Shown piece by piece: positions 7,949 to 16,691 of a stretch of 64,000 nucleotides of DNA. The stretch is from JAGPUQ01 sp036677085 (GTDB taxonomy: Bacteria > Pseudomonadota > Gammaproteobacteria > Pseudomonadales > Porticoccaceae), in assembly GCA_036677085.1 (NCBI GenBank), contig JAKFFI010000052.1:1-64000 (forward strand), read 5' to 3'. Below the pieces are notes generated by a model. It was given only the letters and a program-made list of their open reading frames with translations, was not told the DNA's origin and did not search any database. The position numbers and the translations under genes are program-made. The first letter of the stretch is position 1. Every line of letters begins with the position of its first letter.

Positions 7949-9481
7949 GGCTGGTTTTCCATAAAACTGGGTTTATGGGCATTCTAGATGAATGCTGATA
8001 GGTACGGAAAGCCGCGATCAGCCCGCCAAAATCCGTTGGCCGATGTGCCTCGAAGCTTTCCTGGTCCACATAGACAAAGCCGTAGCGCGTGCCGTCTTCG
8101 CTTTTGCTCGCCTCGGTCGCATCGGCGCACCACTGCGCCAGCCGCGCCATCTTTTGCGGCAGGTCCAGCTCCTCGCGGCCCTTGGTCTCGACCAGCCACA
8201 CGGCGCCATCCGTGGTGCGCACGATGAAATCCGGCGTGTAGGTGGACAGCTCGCCGTTGGCCTTGACGTAATCCAGCTTGAAGCCGACGGCCAGATAGTT
8301 CTTGCCGAAGGCCTGCACGTCGGGCGCGCTGTCGAGAAAGGCGGCGAAATCCAGCTCCAGTCGGTCGGCGTTGACCTCGCCGACGATACGGTTGAAGACG
8401 GATTTTCTGGCCGGCAAAAAACCGCGCGGCTCGGTGCGGAAGGGCCGGGTGTCGCGCAGGCGGATCTGGCCTTCGCTGCGCGAACTGCCGGTGTCGCGGA
8501 TGGTCAGCGCGTTGATGGCGGCGCGGAAGTGGTCGAACAGCAGCTTGCCGACTTCCGGTTCGGACAGGTTGCGCAGGATCACCGGATCGCCCAGATCGAC
8601 CGGGTGATCGAACAAATGCTCGCGCAGGAAGTCGCGCACCTTGGGATAGAGCAGGTCGTAGCCGCCGACCAGGCGCAGATCCTTCAGCAACTGGCGGGCG
8701 AAGAAGGCGACCACGGAGCGGTAGTCCGCCGCGCCGCTGCCGTCGAGCTGGATGACGTGATCGACCTCGGATTCGAGCAGGGTCTTGAAGACGATCTCCC
8801 GGGTCTGGTCCGGCGTGAACGGCTTGACCGGCAGCCGGGGGTTGCCGAACGCGGCTGGGTCCAGTTCCGCCAGATCCTTGAACTCGCGGTTGAAGCGCCG
8901 GGTCAGGCGGGGCAGCGCGATGTCGAGCGAGGGCTCCGGCACCTCGCCCAGATAGACGCGGTGGATGTTGGTCAGGAACAGGTTGCCGGTCGGGCGCACG
9001 ATGCGCACATCGTCCTGGATGTGCAGCGCGAGCTGGAAATCGTCGCGCCAGTTGCGCCCCGCGTGGCCGTTGTCGGGCAGTACCGGGTCGTTGAAGAAGA
9101 TGCGCAGGCCGTCGAAGTCGGCGCGCAGGCGGTCGAGCACGATGATGTTGGGCGCGATCAGCAGGAAGTTGCGCGCGAGCTGCGAATTCGCTTCGTAGAG
9201 TTTGTGAAAGTAGCTCCAGGCGATCAGCAGCGACAGCACCTTGGTCTTGCCGGCGCCAGTGGCCATCTTGATCACGAAGCGCGGCCAGTCCTCGTCGAAC
9301 ATGTTGCTCGACACCGCGCCGGAGGCATCGAAGCGCAGCAGGTCGAACTTGTCGCGGGCGCCGCGCACGTCGTAAAGCCAGATCAGGGTCTCGACCGCTT
9401 CACGCTGGGCAAAGGGAACCAGCGCAGCGCCGGCGGCAGGACAGCGTAGGGCGAGCGCGGGAAATCCCGGTGGAGTGCCAT
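7932..9481 (-). pseudogene. DEAD/DEAH helicase with PD-(D/E)xK nuclease end, frameshifted and internally deleted
   Basis: From the ATG at 9481 (preceded by AAGGAAG) the frame reads MALHRDFPRSPYAVLPPALR, then shifts near 9415-9420. The next frame continues AQREAVETLIWLYDVRGA and on to 7932. Walker A is present (VIKMATGAGKTKVLSLLIAW) and so is the C-terminal nuclease core (PDFIVRTTDG, VETKGREELDLP). The DEAH box and all later helicase motifs are missing: LFLTNIHRVYLGEVPEPS runs straight into LPRLTRRFNREFKDLAEL near 8930-8950. At 478 residues the main frame is about half the expected size. It cannot be an active translocase. Confidence 0.82.
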
Positions 9482-9524
9482 GACTTGCTTCCTTGTTAAT
9501 TGAGGTTCCGGCGCCCGCTCCAGC

Positions 9525-10286
9525 TCACAACGCGGGCCACAACCCCCCCGACACCGGCAGGGTCACGCCGGTGACATAGCTCGATTCGTCGTTGCTGAAA
9601 AACAGCGCGGCATTGGCGATGTCGAGAGGCTCGCCCATGCGCTTCATCAGGTTCTTTTGCTCGAACTCGCGGGCGACGTCTTCGCCCACGTCGCGGATGG
9701 CCGTGGTGCGGATGATGCCGGGCGCGATGCAGTTGACGTTGATGTGGGGCGCGAGCTCCTCGGCCAGACTGCGGGTCAGGGAGGTGACGCCCGCCTTGGC
9801 GGCGCCGTAGTCGGCGTGGCCGGCGGCGCCGGCGTATTCCACCGAGGAGACGTTGACGATCTTGCCCCACTTGCGCGTCAGCATGCCTGGCGCGAGTTTG
9901 CGCACCAGGTAGAAAATGCCTTTCAGGTTGACGCGGAAGCAGCCGTCCCAGCGCTCTTCGGAGACTTCGAGCACCGGCGTGTATTTGGCGTCGATAAAGA
10001 GGCCACCGACCACGTTGATGAGGACGTCGACCCGGTCAAAGTGCGCGCGGGAGGACGCGAGCAGTTCGTCCACTTCCGCCTCAACCAGCACGCTCGCCCG
10101 GTGCGCATGCACCTTGGCGCCGGGCGCGAGCAATGGCGTGATCTCCTCGACCGCAGCTTCGAGGCGGCGGCCGGAGATGTCGGTGATGATGAGGGATGCG
10201 CCCTCTTCGGCGAAGCGCTTGGCGACGCCCAGACCCATGGGGCCGGCGGCGCCGGTGACCAGGGCGACCTTGTTGGCTAGTCTCAT
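9525..10286 (-). CDS. SDR family oxidoreductase
   Basis: A 253-residue classical short-chain dehydrogenase. The NAD(P)-binding loop VALVTGAAGPMGLG is at about residues 8-21, DVLINVVGG replaces the common NNAG, the catalytic Ser is in IVNVSSVEYAG, and the catalytic Tyr/Lys are in DYGAAKAGV. The C-terminus VTGVTLPVSGGLWPAL is family-typical. Substrate is probably a hydroxyacyl-CoA or an alcohol; the context of acyl-CoA genes supports the former. It is transcribed in the same direction as the next SDR gene upstream, from which a REP-like element separates it. Confidence 0.88.
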   Translation of the reverse strand: MRLANKVALVTGAAGPMGLGVAKRFAEEGASLIITDISGRRLEAAVEEITPLLAPGAKVHAHRASVLVEAEVDELLASSRAHFDRVDVLINVVGGLFIDAKYTPVLEVSEERWDGCFRVNLKGIFYLVRKLAPGMLTRKWGKIVNVSSVEYAGAAGHADYGAAKAGVTSLTRSLAEELAPHINVNCIAPGIIRTTAIRDVGEDVAREFEQKNLMKRMGEPLDIANAALFFSNDESSYVTGVTLPVSGGLWPAL

Positions 10287-10361
10287 GTGATGTCTCGCAG
10301 ATGTCTCGCAGATGTCTTGTTGATGTCGGATGTTGTCTTGTCGTCACCCCCACGTCCTCCC

Positions 10362-10496
10362 GTCACCCCCGCGAAAGCGGGGGTCCAGTCGCCACCGGAT
10401 TCCGAGATATTGCGGCACCTGGATTCCCGTTTCACTGGAAACCGCTCCTGCGTTTCCAGTATTTCCGCCATCCATGGCGGTCGCGCGGGAATGACG
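10362..10496. repeat. Composite REP-like palindromes between two SDR genes
   Basis: A complete hairpin at 10362-10388 (CACCCCCGC ... GCGGGGGTC) is followed by a TGGATTCCCG half near 10419 and a closing arm CGCGCGGGAATGAC at 10483-10496. These are the same sequence family as the elements at 4984 and 6584, arranged as at least two tandem, diverged units. Confidence 0.7.
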
Positions 10497-10549
10497 GAAC
10501 CGCGTCACCTGCGCGGATGCGGTGGATGTGCCGTTCCGTTCCGGTCCGG

Positions 10550-11458
10550 CTAACGCGGCCGCAGGGTGCGAAACACATGGCGCATCACGTCGTTGGCCGA
10601 GTCGTAGGGCTGGGCACCGTTCATGTCGGCGATGCGTGCGTAGTTGTCGCGTATCGCTTCCGGGGTCGGTATCTCACCGCCGCCCAGCACCGCGCCCGCG
10701 GCTTCCATGATCTGCACCCGGGCGTAGTAGCCGGCGCCCGCTTCCACGACATCGCCGGACACGTCGTTTTCCTCGGCGCAGAACCAGGCCACGATGGGCG
10801 TCACGAACTCCGGCTTCACCAGCGGCTTGATCTGCTCGGACATGATGTCCTGGGTCATGCGGGTCAGCGCCATGGGCGCCACCGTGTTGATATGGATGTT
10901 GTACTTGCGCCCCTCGTGCTTGAGGGCGTTCATCAGCCCCACCACACCCAGCTTGGCGGCGGCATAGTTGCTCTGGCCGAAGTTGCCGAACAGGCCGGCG
11001 GCCGAGGTGGTCATCACGATGCGCCCGTAGTTGGCGTCCTTCATGTGGGGCCAGGCGGCGATGCTGCAATAGGCGGCGCCCGCCAGATGCACGGCGACCA
11101 CGGCATCGAAATCCTCCGGGGTCATCTTGGCGATGGTCTTGTCGCGCAGGTTGCCGGCGTTGTTGATCAGGATATCGATGCGACCCCAATGGTCGAGCGC
11201 GGCCTGGACGATGCGCGCGGCGCCCGCTGGCGTGGCGACGGAATCGGCGTTGGCTATCGCCTCGCCGCCTGCCGCCTTGATCTCGGCGACCACCTGCTGG
11301 GCGGGCGTCGCCGAACTGCCGCTGCCGTCCACTGCTCCGCCCAGATCGTTCACCACCACGCGCGCGCCGCGGGAAGCAAGAAAGAGCGCGTGGCTGCGGC
11401 CGAGTCCGGCGCCGGCGCCGGTTACCACCGCAACCCGGTTGTCGTATCGAATGGTCAT
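10550..11458 (-). CDS. SDR family 3-hydroxyacyl-CoA dehydrogenase-like protein (HSD17B4-type)
   Basis: A 302-residue dehydrogenase resembling the dehydrogenase part of peroxisomal multifunctional enzyme type 2: VAVVTGAGAGLGRSHALFLA, then VVNDLGGAVDGSG, ILINNAGNLRDKTIAKM, catalytic Ser and Tyr/Lys in MTTSAAGLFGNFGQSNYAAA with KLG. The C-terminal extension beyond the core is also typical. The start at 11458 is preferred to the longer open frame because AAGGAG lies about 9 bases upstream. Family reaction: (3R)-hydroxyacyl-CoA to 3-ketoacyl-CoA. It is divergent from the DUF35/thiolase pair and shares a short promoter region with it. Confidence 0.88.
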   Translation of the reverse strand: MTIRYDNRVAVVTGAGAGLGRSHALFLASRGARVVVNDLGGAVDGSGSSATPAQQVVAEIKAAGGEAIANADSVATPAGAARIVQAALDHWGRIDILINNAGNLRDKTIAKMTPEDFDAVVAVHLAGAAYCSIAAWPHMKDANYGRIVMTTSAAGLFGNFGQSNYAAAKLGVVGLMNALKHEGRKYNIHINTVAPMALTRMTQDIMSEQIKPLVKPEFVTPIVAWFCAEENDVSGDVVEAGAGYYARVQIMEAAGAVLGGGEIPTPEAIRDNYARIADMNGAQPYDSANDVMRHVFRTLRPR

Positions 11459-11574
11459 TTTTGTGTGCTCCTTATGGTTGGAATTGGGTCCGATTTTACA
11501 CAGACTGACTCGACAAGCTCGCGCCGAAGCGCAACAATCGCTTTCCATAACAACAACCATCTGTGCGCCTCGCC

Positions 11575-11994
11575 ATGAGCATGAATCCGAAAACATTGCC
11601 GCGCCCGACGCCGGAGACCCGGCATTTCTGGGATGGCACCAAGCTGGGCGAGCTGCGCTTGCAGCAGTGCGACGCCTGCACCCATGTGTATTTTCCGCCG
11701 CGTCCCTTTTGTCCCGAATGCGCCTCGCGGCAGGTGTCGGTGGTTCGCGCCAGCGGTCGCGCCACGCTGTACAGCTATGTCATCAATCACCGGCTGCCGA
11801 AGTGGATCGACGCGCCCTATGCGATCGCCGTGGTGCAGCTTGAGGAAGGCCCGCGCATGATGACCAATATCCTGGGCGTGCCCCAGACGCCGGAAGCCCT
11901 GGTGCTGGATATGCCGCTCGAAGTGGTGTTCGATTCGGTGAGCGCGGATATCGTGCTGCCGAAATTCCGCCCGGCGCGGGGAGGTGCGCGATGA
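11575..11994 (+). CDS. Zn-ribbon/OB-fold DUF35 protein
   Basis: A 139-residue protein with the ChsH2/DUF35 layout: an N-terminal helix, the four-Cys zinc ribbon (CDACTHVYFPPRPFCPEC), and an OB-fold domain beginning GRATLYSYVINHRL. DUF35 proteins are acyl-CoA-binding partners of thiolase-fold enzymes. Its last codons overlap the thiolase gene by 4 bases (ATGA), supporting a complex. The start is uncertain (GTG 11563, ATG 11575 or ATG 11581); no strong ribosome-binding site distinguishes them. Confidence 0.87.
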   Translation: MSMNPKTLPRPTPETRHFWDGTKLGELRLQQCDACTHVYFPPRPFCPECASRQVSVVRASGRATLYSYVINHRLPKWIDAPYAIAVVQLEEGPRMMTNILGVPQTPEALVLDMPLEVVFDSVSADIVLPKFRPARGGAR

Positions 11995-13133
11995 AGCCGG
12001 GCGCCGTCGCCATCGTGGGCGCCGCCGAGACCACCCGGCTCGGACTGGTCCCGGACATGTCGCAGATTCAGTTGCACGCCGATGCCGCGCTCAACGCACT
12101 GGCCGACTGCGGGCTGACGCCCAAGGACATCGACGGCGTCGCCTGCGCGGCCGAATGGCCCACGGAGCTCGCGCATTATCTGGGCATCACGCCCACCTGG
12201 GTGGATGGCACCATGGTGGGCGGTTGCTCCTTCAAGCTCCATGTGCGGCACGCCGCGGCGGCCATCGCGGAAGGCCTGTGTACCACCGTTCTCATCACCC
12301 ACGGCGAGAGCGGGCGCTCCTGGGTCGGCAGCCAGGCGGTGGGGATCAACCAGGCGAGTCTTGCCGGCCAGTTCGAACTGCCCTACGGCGTGCTGGGCGC
12401 GCCCACCATGTTCACCATTCCGGTGCTGCGCTACATGAAGGATCACGGCCTCACCCACGAGCAACTGGCCAATGTCGCCGTGGTGCAGCGCGAATGGGCG
12501 GGCATGAATCCCCGCGCCACCCTCCGCGATCCCATCACGGTACAGGATGTGCTCAATTCCAAGCTCATCGCCTACCCGTTTCATGTCCTCGAATGCTGTC
12601 TGGTGACCGACGGCGGCGGTGCCCTGGTGCTCACCTCGGCGGAGCGTGCGAAGGATTTTCCCACCCGACCCGTGTATATCCTGGGCACCGGTGAAAGCGT
12701 CGAAACCCCGATGATCAGCCAGATGCAGGACTTCAGCTCGTCGCGGGCGTTTCGGGTATCCGGCGCCAAGGCATTTGCCGAAGCCGGCATCCGCCATGCC
12801 GACGTCGATCACCTGATGATCTACGACGCCTTCGCCCATCTGCCCATCTATGGCCTGGAGGATCTGGGCTTTGTCGGCCAGGGCGAGGCGGGCGCCTTCA
12901 TCTGGGAGCGCCACACCGCGCCCGGCGGCAAGCTGCCCATGAACACCAACGGCGGCGGTTTGAGTTACATGCATTCCGGCATGTACGGCATGTACGCCCT
13001 GCAGGAGAGCGTGCGTCAGATGCGCGGCATTGCGCCCGCCCAGGTCGCCGGTGCGAAGATCTCGGTCTGTCACGGGGTGGGCGGCATGTTCGGCGCCAGC
13101 GGCACCATCATCATGGGCAATGTGTTGCCCTGA
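11991..13133 (+). CDS. Thiolase-fold protein (acetyl-CoA acetyltransferase/Ltp2-like)
   Basis: A 380-residue thiolase-superfamily protein: VAIVGAAETTRLG at the start, a Cys in the nucleophile region MVGGCSFKLHVRHAAAAIA, the DHLMIYDAF block, NTNGGGLSYMHSGMYG, and the C-terminal CHGVGGMFGASGT. Such SCP2/Ltp-type proteins paired with DUF35 include steroid side-chain aldolases as well as thiolases. Translational coupling to the DUF35 gene suggests one heteromeric enzyme. Which of the two reactions it performs cannot be told from sequence alone. Confidence 0.85.
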   Translation: MKPGAVAIVGAAETTRLGLVPDMSQIQLHADAALNALADCGLTPKDIDGVACAAEWPTELAHYLGITPTWVDGTMVGGCSFKLHVRHAAAAIAEGLCTTVLITHGESGRSWVGSQAVGINQASLAGQFELPYGVLGAPTMFTIPVLRYMKDHGLTHEQLANVAVVQREWAGMNPRATLRDPITVQDVLNSKLIAYPFHVLECCLVTDGGGALVLTSAERAKDFPTRPVYILGTGESVETPMISQMQDFSSSRAFRVSGAKAFAEAGIRHADVDHLMIYDAFAHLPIYGLEDLGFVGQGEAGAFIWERHTAPGGKLPMNTNGGGLSYMHSGMYGMYALQESVRQMRGIAPAQVAGAKISVCHGVGGMFGASGTIIMGNVLP

Positions 13134-13168
13134 GGTGCGCGCGAGCCATCCCGTGTAAGAATGCCGGA

Positions 13169-13197
13169 TGCCGGGCGACCGACAGCGTTGCCCGGCA
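13169..13197 (+). terminator. Hairpin between the thiolase gene and arsS
   Basis: TGCCGGGC (13169-13176) pairs perfectly with GCCCGGCA (13190-13197) across a 13-base loop. There is no downstream T run, so it may be a factor-dependent stop or an RNA-processing element separating the acyl-CoA genes from the arsenic genes. Confidence 0.45.
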
Positions 13198-13219
13198 ACC
13201 CATTCGTCGAAAGGACACC

Positions 13220-14167
13220 ATGCGCGCCACCCTGCCCCTGCTGGAAGTGACCGATTTCCCCGCGCTCCAGCGCCGTGCCACCCGCACCCTCCAGGTCAAT
13301 CTCGGCTATCGCTGCAACCAGCGCTGCCTGCACTGCCACGTCAACGCCGGCCCCACCCGCACCGAGATGATGGATGCCGTTACCCTGGCGCTGATTCCCC
13401 GGGTGCTGGCGGCGCGCGGGATCGGGACGCTCGACCTCACCGGCGGCGCGCCGGAACTGCATCCGCAATTTCGCGATCTGGTACGTCAGGCGCGGGGCCT
13501 TGGCGTGAACGTCATCGACCGCTGCAATCTGACTATCCTGTTCGAGCCCGGACAGGAAGGCCTGGCGGAGTTTCTTGCCGCCGAGGGCGTGGAGGTGGTG
13601 GCGTCGCTGCCCTGTTATTCCGCCGACAACGTCGACCGCCAGCGCGGCGAGGGCGTGTTCGAAAAAAGCATCCGGGCGCTGCAAAAACTCAATGCGCTGG
13701 GTTACGGCCGCGAGGGTACCGGTCTGCTGCTCAACCTGGTCTACAACCCCCAGGGCGCCAGCCTGCCGCCCCCGCAGGCACAGCTCGAAGCGGACTACAA
13801 ACGCGAACTCGCCGGGCAGTTCGGCGTACGATTCAACACCCTGTTTGCGCTGGCCAACATGCCCATCAATCGCTTCGGATCGACGCTGATCTCGAAAGGA
13901 CAATTCGCCGACTACCTGCGGTTGCTGAAGGACAACTATCAGCACGCCAACCTTGAGCACGTCATGTGCCGCGATCTGATCAGCGTCGATTGGCAGGGTC
14001 GGCTGTACGATTGCGATTTCAACCAGCAGCTGGGCCTGCCGTCCGCCGGTCCAGGCCATCTGCGCGACCTGCTGGCGGCCGACAGCGAAGGCGCAGCCAT
14101 CCGCGTTGCCGACCATTGTTACGGCTGCACCGCCGGGCAGGGCAGCAGTTGCGGCGGTGCGCTCTGA
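13220..14167 (+). CDS. arsS: Arsenosugar biosynthesis radical SAM protein ArsS
   Basis: A 315-residue radical SAM enzyme with the 4Fe-4S motif CNQRCLHCHV (about residues 33-42), LDLTGGAPELHP, and a Cys-rich C-terminus (DCDFNQQLGLP, CYGCTAGQGSSCGGAL) typical of the ArsS/DUF3641 domain. ArsS joins dimethylated arsenic, made by ArsM, to 5'-deoxyadenosine. The start is supported by AAAGGA upstream of the ATG. A sigma factor, an anti-sigma and a glycosyltransferase follow in the same direction; arsM lies 13.7 kb downstream. Length matches the family. Confidence 0.92.
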   Translation: MRATLPLLEVTDFPALQRRATRTLQVNLGYRCNQRCLHCHVNAGPTRTEMMDAVTLALIPRVLAARGIGTLDLTGGAPELHPQFRDLVRQARGLGVNVIDRCNLTILFEPGQEGLAEFLAAEGVEVVASLPCYSADNVDRQRGEGVFEKSIRALQKLNALGYGREGTGLLLNLVYNPQGASLPPPQAQLEADYKRELAGQFGVRFNTLFALANMPINRFGSTLISKGQFADYLRLLKDNYQHANLEHVMCRDLISVDWQGRLYDCDFNQQLGLPSAGPGHLRDLLAADSEGAAIRVADHCYGCTAGQGSSCGGAL

Positions 14168-14234
14168 GAGGTCCGTTCGGCGTTTGGCGTCAAGTAGTGT
14201 GGTCTTCAACGTTGCAACACAGGAGTGAATCGGC

Positions 14235-14858
14235 ATGAGCGAGCGGATGGCCGGGGAAACCGCGCAGCCTGCCGGCGGGGATGTGCAGTTGGCCGATCCT
14301 GAATTTCTGGTGCCGCTGCGGCGCCAGATGATCAAGTTCGCCACCCTGCAGCTCAAGGATCCGGATCTTGCCGAAGATGCGGTGCAGGAAGCCCTGGCCG
14401 GCGCGCTCAAGAACCAGCGCTCCTTTGGCGGGCGCTCGGCGCTGAAAACCTGGGTATTCGGTATTCTCAAGTACAAAATTGCCGATGCGCTGCGCCAGCG
14501 CTCACGCACTGTCACCGCCAGCAGCCTGGGCGACGATGAGGATGAAGGCGAAACCTTTGCTGCGCTGTTCGACGCGCGCGGCCACTGGCATCTGGATGCA
14601 CGGCCCACGGGTTGGCACGAGCCCGAGGGCAGCCTGCGCGAAACCCAGTTCTGGCGCGTGTTCGAGGCCTGTCTCGAAGGGCTGCCGGAGCGCCAGGCGC
14701 GGGTATTCATGATGCGGGAGTTCGTAGGGCTCGACGCGGAGGAAATCTGTAACGCACTCGCGCTTTCCCGGACCAACCTCAATGTAATGCTGCACCGGGC
14801 ACGACTGCGGTTGCGCGCGTGTCTGGAAACTCACTGGTTTGTCGAGGGTGTGCGCTGA
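14235..14858 (+). CDS. ECF-type sigma-70 family RNA polymerase sigma factor
   Basis: A 207-residue two-domain sigma factor. Region 2 is visible in LKDPDLAEDAVQEALAGALK and SALKTWVFGILKYKIADALR. An acidic linker follows, then region 4 with the helix-turn-helix DAEEICNALALSRTNLNVML and HRARLRLR. AGGAG precedes the ATG. The stop overlaps the start of a zinc-finger anti-sigma gene. Its position between arsS and the arsenosugar glycosyltransferase gene suggests it directs transcription of this locus, perhaps in response to arsenic or redox stress; that link is inference. Confidence 0.9.
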   Translation: MSERMAGETAQPAGGDVQLADPEFLVPLRRQMIKFATLQLKDPDLAEDAVQEALAGALKNQRSFGGRSALKTWVFGILKYKIADALRQRSRTVTASSLGDDEDEGETFAALFDARGHWHLDARPTGWHEPEGSLRETQFWRVFEACLEGLPERQARVFMMREFVGLDAEEICNALALSRTNLNVMLHRARLRLRACLETHWFVEGVR

Positions 14859-15106
14859 TGCCGAACTGCCGGGAAAGTACTCGCCTGATGTCGGAAGCCC
14901 GGGAGCGAGGGCTGACCGCGGTCGAGCGCGTTGCGCTGAGGATGCATCTGTTGATGTGCTCGGCATGCCGAAACTTCGGTAAGCAACTGCATTTTCTGGG
15001 CGCCGCGATGCGGGTGTATGTGCCGGGAGAAAATGGCGATGGTAACGATGCGAATTCCGACGCTACGCCAGCGCCGCCGGACACTGACCTGAAAACCGGC
15101 GGTTGA
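14858..15106 (+). CDS. Zinc-finger (zf-HC2) anti-sigma factor
   Basis: An 82-residue protein with the ZAS-type motif HLLMCSACRNF (His-x3-Cys-x2-Cys) near residues 28-38 and a disordered, acidic C-terminus. Its ATG overlaps the sigma-factor stop (TGATG), the standard sigma/anti-sigma coupling. No transmembrane segment is seen, so it should be a soluble cytoplasmic regulator. Thiol-reactive arsenic or oxidants could displace its zinc and free the sigma factor; this is a hypothesis from the motif. Confidence 0.85.
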   Translation: MPNCRESTRLMSEARERGLTAVERVALRMHLLMCSACRNFGKQLHFLGAAMRVYVPGENGDGNDANSDATPAPPDTDLKTGG

Positions 15107-15151
15107 GACGGTGGCCGGCAGTGGCTGGGCTGTTGGTTGGGCGCTTGTCGT

Positions 15152-15835
15152 ATGAATTCGCCCCGTATTTCGATCATCGTGCCCATGCTCGATGAAGCGG
15201 CCGGACTGCCCGCCGCGTTGGCGGCGCTGCGGGCGGAGCGGGACGCCGGCTGTGAACTGATACTGGTCGATGGCGGCAGCAGCGACGCCAGTGTCGCCAT
15301 CGCCAGCGCGGCGGGCGTCCCGCCGCTCATCGGACTCCGTGGCAGAGCGCGCCAAATGAATGCGGGCGCCGCCAGCTCCCGCGCGCCCGTGCTGCTTTTC
15401 CTGCACGCCGACACCCGGCTTCCCGCGGGCGCTGCGGGATTGATCGAGAACGCGCTGGTCGGTGGCCGCCACCGGTGGGGCCGCTTCGATGTGCGCATCG
15501 ACGGGCGTCCCCGGATGCTTCGGGTTATCGCGCGCATGATGAACCTGCGTTCGCGGTTGACCGGCATCGCGACCGGGGATCAGGCGATCTTCGTCACACG
15601 CGCTGCGTTCACCGCGGTGGGCGGCTTTCCCGATCAGCCGTTGATGGAGGATATCGAGTTGTCGCGGCGCCTCCTCGCGTTGTCGCGTCCGGCCTGTATC
15701 CGCACACCGGCGATCACCTCCGGTCGCCGCTGGGAGCAGCGCGGTCTGTGGCGCACGGTCGTCCTGATGTGGCGCTTGCGCTGGGCCTACTGGCGCGGCG
15801 TGCCGGCGGCGGAGCTGGCCGCACGTTACCAGTGA
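15152..15835 (+). CDS. TIGR04283-type arsenosugar biosynthesis glycosyltransferase
   Basis: A 227-residue GT-A (family 2) glycosyltransferase: ISIIVPMLDEAAGLPAAL at the start, ILVDGGSSDAS, GLRGRARQMNAGA, LLFLHADTRLP (metal/sugar-nucleotide site), GIATGDQAIFV and FPDQPLMEDIELSRRLL. This combination marks the subfamily found beside arsS and arsM. ATG 15152 is preferred to the TTG at 15137. A related C-terminal tail appears as a fragment at 26067. It likely adds a sugar to the arsenosugar core. Confidence 0.88.
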   Translation: MNSPRISIIVPMLDEAAGLPAALAALRAERDAGCELILVDGGSSDASVAIASAAGVPPLIGLRGRARQMNAGAASSRAPVLLFLHADTRLPAGAAGLIENALVGGRHRWGRFDVRIDGRPRMLRVIARMMNLRSRLTGIATGDQAIFVTRAAFTAVGGFPDQPLMEDIELSRRLLALSRPACIRTPAITSGRRWEQRGLWRTVVLMWRLRWAYWRGVPAAELAARYQ

Positions 15836-15846
15836 AAGACAGTACC

Positions 15847-15883
15847 GGTGACAGACAGTCGGTGACAGACAGTCGGTGACAGA
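15847..15883. repeat. Short tandem repeat GGTGACAGACAGTC
   Basis: The 14-base unit occurs at 15847-15860 and 15861-15874, then partially at 15875-15883, immediately after the glycosyltransferase stop. It resembles slippage products or a remnant of a mobile-element end. No gene is encoded. Confidence 0.7.
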
Positions 15884-15978
15884 TCGTCGCCCGCCTTGAG
15901 ATCAGCGTTGGGGATAAACGATTCGATGTGCTGCCTGAGTTCCTGCAGGGAGCCATGCATTTCTGTGGCGGGCAAGAG

Positions 15979-16446
15979 TCACAATGACCAGCAGCGCCCA
16001 AGCCTCATGGCCTCGGCCCAATCGATGTCCTTTGCGCTGATGAGTGCGTCCAGTTGCGGGTCAAGCCCCGCGAGGTTGTCGTATACAGCCCGGGTCCAAG
16101 CAGGCGCTGGCGCGCCGGCGGATGTACGTTCCAGCCGGGAGACGTTTGCAACTATTTTCCGCTGTGGCCCGGGCCATCGTTCCTGAAAGCGTTCGCGCGG
16201 AACCGGGTAGCAAAAATGCCGGATGACAAGAGGAGAATGTTTCGCTACCGCTCGTTCACCGCACGAGATTCGCTCTGTCGAAGCTGGATTTTCGTCAAGC
16301 AGGGGCGCTGTGGGGGCATGAACGTCCTGTCCGGTGCGGGCGATTATCGCGGACAGGCTCAGCCCCATGAGGATGCAAAGCGTGAGTAATCCGTATATCC
16401 CCCAGCGAGGTCGCACACCCGGCAATTTCGCCGCCACGGTTTTCAT
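15979..16446 (-). CDS. Hypothetical membrane-anchored or exported protein
   Basis: A 155-codon frame with a plausible start MKTVAAKLPGVRPRWGIYGL and a hydrophobic segment at about residues 15-37 (signal anchor). The rest is polar with several Cys, and I recognise no domain. It lies alone on the minus strand in an 850-base gap between the glycosyltransferase and DUF3179 genes, so it could also be remnant or chance coding. Confidence 0.4.
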   Translation of the reverse strand: MKTVAAKLPGVRPRWGIYGLLTLCILMGLSLSAIIARTGQDVHAPTAPLLDENPASTERISCGERAVAKHSPLVIRHFCYPVPRERFQERWPGPQRKIVANVSRLERTSAGAPAPAWTRAVYDNLAGLDPQLDALISAKDIDWAEAMRLGRCWSL

Positions 16447-16691
16447 GGGGAAATCTCAATGGTGTTATGAAGTGCTTCATGCTGCCCGCAACGGTTCGGC
16501 GTGCCGCCGTGGGTATGCAATCGTTGAAATAGTCGTTATGGCACACAGCTCTCTTACGCGCCTGCCCGATCAGAGCCCTATTTGCACACGATGGTTGTGC
16601 CCGCTGTAAGAAACCGGGTCAGGTTCCGACATTAGGTCACAGACGCGATGCACCAAAACAGAAACAGCGACGACACCGCGAAGGGGGCCTC

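Noticed and set aside
16613..16635. ACCGGGTCAGGTTCCGACATT motif, possible mobile-element end
   Set aside because: I found no partner end or transposase nearby.
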